Shown: positions 61,832 through 64,000 of the stretch, in pieces
How positions within the stretch are numbered: the first letter of the stretch is position 1
Layout: each line of letters opens with the position of its first letter
Source of the DNA: Hymenobacter chitinivorans DSM 11115
GTDB taxonomy: Bacteria > Bacteroidota > Bacteroidia > Cytophagales > Hymenobacteraceae
Length of the DNA: 64,000 nucleotides
Reading direction: 5' to 3'
NCBI RefSeq assembly: GCF_002797555.1
Contig: NZ_PGFA01000002.1
Location: 124,001-188,000, forward strand
Made by a program: the position numbers and the translations under genes
Notes under the pieces: model-generated
Databases searched by the model: none
What the model saw: the letters and a program-made list of their open reading frames with translations, nothing else
What the model was told of the DNA's origin: nothing

Positions 61832-62066
61832 GAGGGCCTCGGTCTTCTCCCGTAGCTGCCAGACCGGCCAGTGCGGTCATCCGCCAGGATGCCCTAGTAC
61901 CAATCCGATACCCGGGCGTTATTGGGCCCGGGTTCGGATTGGCCATGGCCTTGCCAACGGCCTAATGCCCCGACTATTCCCGCGGCCAGCGGCTGGCCCA
62001 TCGTCCTACCTCCCGTTGACGGGCTTGCCCGTAGTTCCCCGACACTGTCAGCTACAACCGGTAGCT
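61786..62066. repeat. Chain of about eight short hairpins
   Basis: Consecutive inverted repeats: GGCCCGG/CCGGGCC (61786-61801), GACCG/CGGTC (61862-61878), CATCC/GGATG (61878-61891), a 16-bp stem with one bulge (61900-61916 with 61927-61942), GGCCATGGCC (61941-61950), GGCCAGC/GCTGGCC (61984-61998), ACGGGC/GCCCGT (62019-62032) and AGCTAC/GTAGCT (62050-62066). They fill non-coding DNA upstream of the dxs promoter element. Confidence 0.65.
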
Positions 62067-62077
62067 ACGAAAAGTCG

Positions 62078-62085
62078 TACCTTTG
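62078..62085 (+). promoter_or_regulatory. Candidate -7 promoter element of dxs
   Basis: TACCTTTG matches TAnnTTTG, 94 bases before the dxs ATG. No clear TTG at the -33 position. Confidence 0.45.
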
Positions 62086-62179
62086 CGTGTTATAAGAGAC
62101 AAATAGTGCAAACTGCCTAACCTTTAGGCTCGTCTGGCTGTTGGCTCTGTGAAAAACCTCTCCTTGCCCTCTCTCGAAG

Positions 62180-64000
62180 ATGATTGTCGAACCCGGTGAA
62201 TTGCTGGCGGCCATAAACTCGCCCGACGACCTTAAAAAGCTCAGTGAAGATCAACTGGTCCAAGTCAGCCAGGAGCTTCGACAGTTCATTATCGACTCGG
62301 TGTCTATCTACGGTGGCCACTTCGGCGCCTCTTTGGGCGTGGTCGAGCTGACGGTGGCGCTGCACTACGTCTTTAATACGCCCTACGACCAGCTGGTGTG
62401 GGACGTGGGGCACCAGGCCTACGGCCATAAAATCCTGACCGGGCGCCGCGACCGGTTCCCCACGAATCGTCGCTACGGCGGCATGTCGGGTTTCCCCAAG
62501 CGCAAGGAGAGTGAGTACGACGCCTTCGGGGTGGGCCACAGCAGCACCAGCATCGGGGCCGCCCTGGGCATGGCCGTAGCTTCCGACTACAAGGGCGAGA
62601 AGGACCGGCAGCACATTGCCGTAATCGGCGACGGAGCCATGACGGCCGGGATGGCCTTCGAGGCCCTCAACCACGCCGGGGTGGCCAACTCCAACCTGCT
62701 GGTTATCCTCAACGACAACTGCATGAGCATCGACCCCAACGTGGGCGCGCTCAAGGAATACCTCACCGATATTACTACTTCCCGCACCTACAACAAGGTG
62801 CGCGACGAGCTCTGGAACGTACTGGGCAAGCTCAGCAAGTTCGGGCCCAACCCCCAGCAGATTGCCCGCAAGGTGGAGCAGGCCATGAAGGCCACGCTGC
62901 TCAAGCAAAGCAACCTGTTTGAGGCCCTGAACTTCCGCTACTTCGGTCCCGTGGACGGGCACGACGTGCAGCACCTGGCCACCATTCTCAAGGATCTGAA
63001 GACCATTCCCGGCCCCAAAATCCTGCACTGCGTGACGGTGAAAGGCAAGGGTTACGCCCTGGCCGAGAAAGACCAGACCCTGTGGCACGCCCCGGGCCTG
63101 TTCGACAAGATTACCGGCGAAATCCACACCAAGACCTACGAGAAGCCCCAGCCGCCCAAGTACCAGGACGTGTTTGGGCACACGATGGTGGAGCTGGCTA
63201 AGCAAAACGACAAGGTGATGGGCGTGACGCCCGCCATGCCGTCGGGCTGCTCCCTGAACATTATGATGAAGGCCATGCCCGACCGCGCCTTCGACGTGGG
63301 CATTGCCGAGCAGCACGCCGTAACCTTCTCCGCGGGCCTGGCCACGCAGGGCTTGGTGCCGTTCTGCAACATCTACTCGTCGTTTATGCAGCGCGCCTAC
63401 GACCAGGTGCTGCACGACGTGGCCCTGCAAAACCTGAACGTGGTGTTCTGCCTCGACCGGGCCGGTTTTGCCGGCGCCGACGGCCCCACTCACCACGGCT
63501 GCTACGATATTTCCTACATGCGCAACATTCCCAACATGGTGGTGTCGGCGCCGATGAACGAGGAAGAGCTGCGCAACCTGATGTACACGGCCCAGCTGCC
63601 CGATATGGGTCCGTTCAGCATCCGCTACCCCCGCGGGGAAGGCGTGATGCCCCAGTGGCAGACGCCGCTCAAGAAAATTGCCGTGGGCACCGGCCGCGTG
63701 GTGCGCGAAGGGGAAGGCGTGGCCATCCTGAGCATCGGCCACATCGGCAACTATGCCGCCAAGGCTACCCAGCAGCTGGCCGCCGAAGGCCTGAGCGTGG
63801 GCCACTACGACATGCGCTTCGCCAAGCCCCTCGACGAAGAGCTGCTGGCCGCCGCCCTGAGCAAGTACAAAGCCATTGTGACGGTGGAAGACGGCTGCCT
63901 GCCCGGCGGCTTCGGCTCGGCCATCCTGGAGTTCATGGCCGACCACGGCTACTCGGTGCCCGTCAAGCGCCTCGGCATTCCGGACCGCATCGTGGAGCAC
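62180..64000 (+). CDS. dxs: 1-deoxy-D-xylulose-5-phosphate synthase, 3' end cut by window
   Basis: 607 codons from the ATG at 62180 (MIVEPGELLAAINSPDDLKK) with no stop before the window edge; the enzyme normally has about 630-640 residues, so roughly the last 30 are missing. It condenses pyruvate and glyceraldehyde-3-phosphate to start the MEP isoprenoid pathway. Motifs: GHQAYGHKILTGRRDRF, the thiamine diphosphate motif GDGAMTAGMAFEALNHAG with NDN, KGKGYALAEKDQTLWHA, and the catalytic Glu in DVGIAEQHAVTFSAGLA. The C-terminal transketolase domain is open at the end. Confidence 0.96.
   Translation, partial: MIVEPGELLAAINSPDDLKKLSEDQLVQVSQELRQFIIDSVSIYGGHFGASLGVVELTVALHYVFNTPYDQLVWDVGHQAYGHKILTGRRDRFPTNRRYGGMSGFPKRKESEYDAFGVGHSSTSIGAALGMAVASDYKGEKDRQHIAVIGDGAMTAGMAFEALNHAGVANSNLLVILNDNCMSIDPNVGALKEYLTDITTSRTYNKVRDELWNVLGKLSKFGPNPQQIARKVEQAMKATLLKQSNLFEALNFRYFGPVDGHDVQHLATILKDLKTIPGPKILHCVTVKGKGYALAEKDQTLWHAPGLFDKITGEIHTKTYEKPQPPKYQDVFGHTMVELAKQNDKVMGVTPAMPSGCSLNIMMKAMPDRAFDVGIAEQHAVTFSAGLATQGLVPFCNIYSSFMQRAYDQVLHDVALQNLNVVFCLDRAGFAGADGPTHHGCYDISYMRNIPNMVVSAPMNEEELRNLMYTAQLPDMGPFSIRYPRGEGVMPQWQTPLKKIAVGTGRVVREGEGVAILSIGHIGNYAAKATQQLAAEGLSVGHYDMRFAKPLDEELLAAALSKYKAIVTVEDGCLPGGFGSAILEFMADHGYSVPVKRLGIPDRIVEH

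Larger units (their letters stand above)
61514..62179. other. Intergenic region before dxs with a hairpin chain
   Basis: 666 bases between divergent genes. From left to right: a minus-strand -7 element (61538-61545), a CGGGCTTGCCCG palindrome (61641-61652), an AT-rich stretch with a candidate 37-codon ORF (61718-61831), a chain of hairpins (61786-62066), and the dxs -7 element (62078-62085). See the separate entries. Confidence 0.65.

Noticed and set aside
62117..64000. Minus-strand open frame of 627 codons at the window end
   Set aside because: Antisense of dxs, which is unmistakable on the plus strand.

Overview
The window looks like chromosomal DNA of a GC-rich member of the Bacteroidota, most likely Hymenobacter or a close relative (Cytophagales). 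The evidence is the combination of a full-length SprA (type IX secretion translocon), T9SS-sorted proteins (a gliding-motility C-terminal domain and an esterase with a PQPATTEV-type tail), Bacteroidota families such as DUF4292 and DUF3078, a TonB receptor with a carboxypeptidase-regulatory-like N-domain, and repeated Bacteroidota -7 promoter elements (TAnnTTTG, sometimes with TTG or TTTG 19-20 bases upstream). The genus is an inference. I see no rRNA, tRNA, CRISPR array, prophage or transposase; this is mostly core genome.

Layout. 1-5 kb: a window-truncated secreted beta-helix protein and a TonB-dependent receptor (both -), then yicC (+). 5-19 kb: a small secreted protein (+), then on the - strand maeB, ruvA, sprA, gcvH, a VanZ-like protein and an M28 peptidase. 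19-25 kb: two small unknown genes, then a Tat/GatA/lytic transglycosylase cluster on the - strand (two tatA paralogues, gatA, mltD-like). 25-34 kb: a GAF-LytTR regulator (+), then a - strand envelope cluster (flippase, dut, nucleotidyltransferase, TPR protein, DUF4292 lipoprotein, EnvC-like protein) and an enoyl-CoA hydratase. 34-38 kb: mscL, a DUF3078 protein and small secreted or outer membrane proteins. 38-47 kb: rimP-nusA-infB (-) followed by a very large T9SS type B substrate. 47-55 kb: an EEP-family hydrolase, cysS overlapping an M28-family lipoprotein, small genes, an LD-carboxypeptidase and a T9SS-sorted esterase. 55-59.4 kb: the metY-metX-hom methionine operon with a long regulatory leader. 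59.4-64 kb: a LysM protein, a lipoprotein, a flippase-like membrane protein, a hairpin-rich intergenic region and dxs (cut by the window end).

The most interesting element is the 540-base leader of metY. It starts at a near-perfect promoter (TTTG-N19-TACATTTG), carries a canonical SAM-I (S-box) riboswitch aptamer, and then a short upstream ORF that ends in CCWTPCCCCC. This suggests that the operon, which joins sulfide to O-acetylhomoserine, reads both S-adenosylmethionine (by RNA) and cysteine supply (by translation). Other notable items are several long intergenic palindromes, a chain of about eight hairpins upstream of dxs beside a candidate 37-residue membrane peptide, a possibly leaderless cysS mRNA, an attenuator-like hairpin in the rimP-nusA-infB leader, and a terminator placed 12 bases before the DUF3078 start codon.
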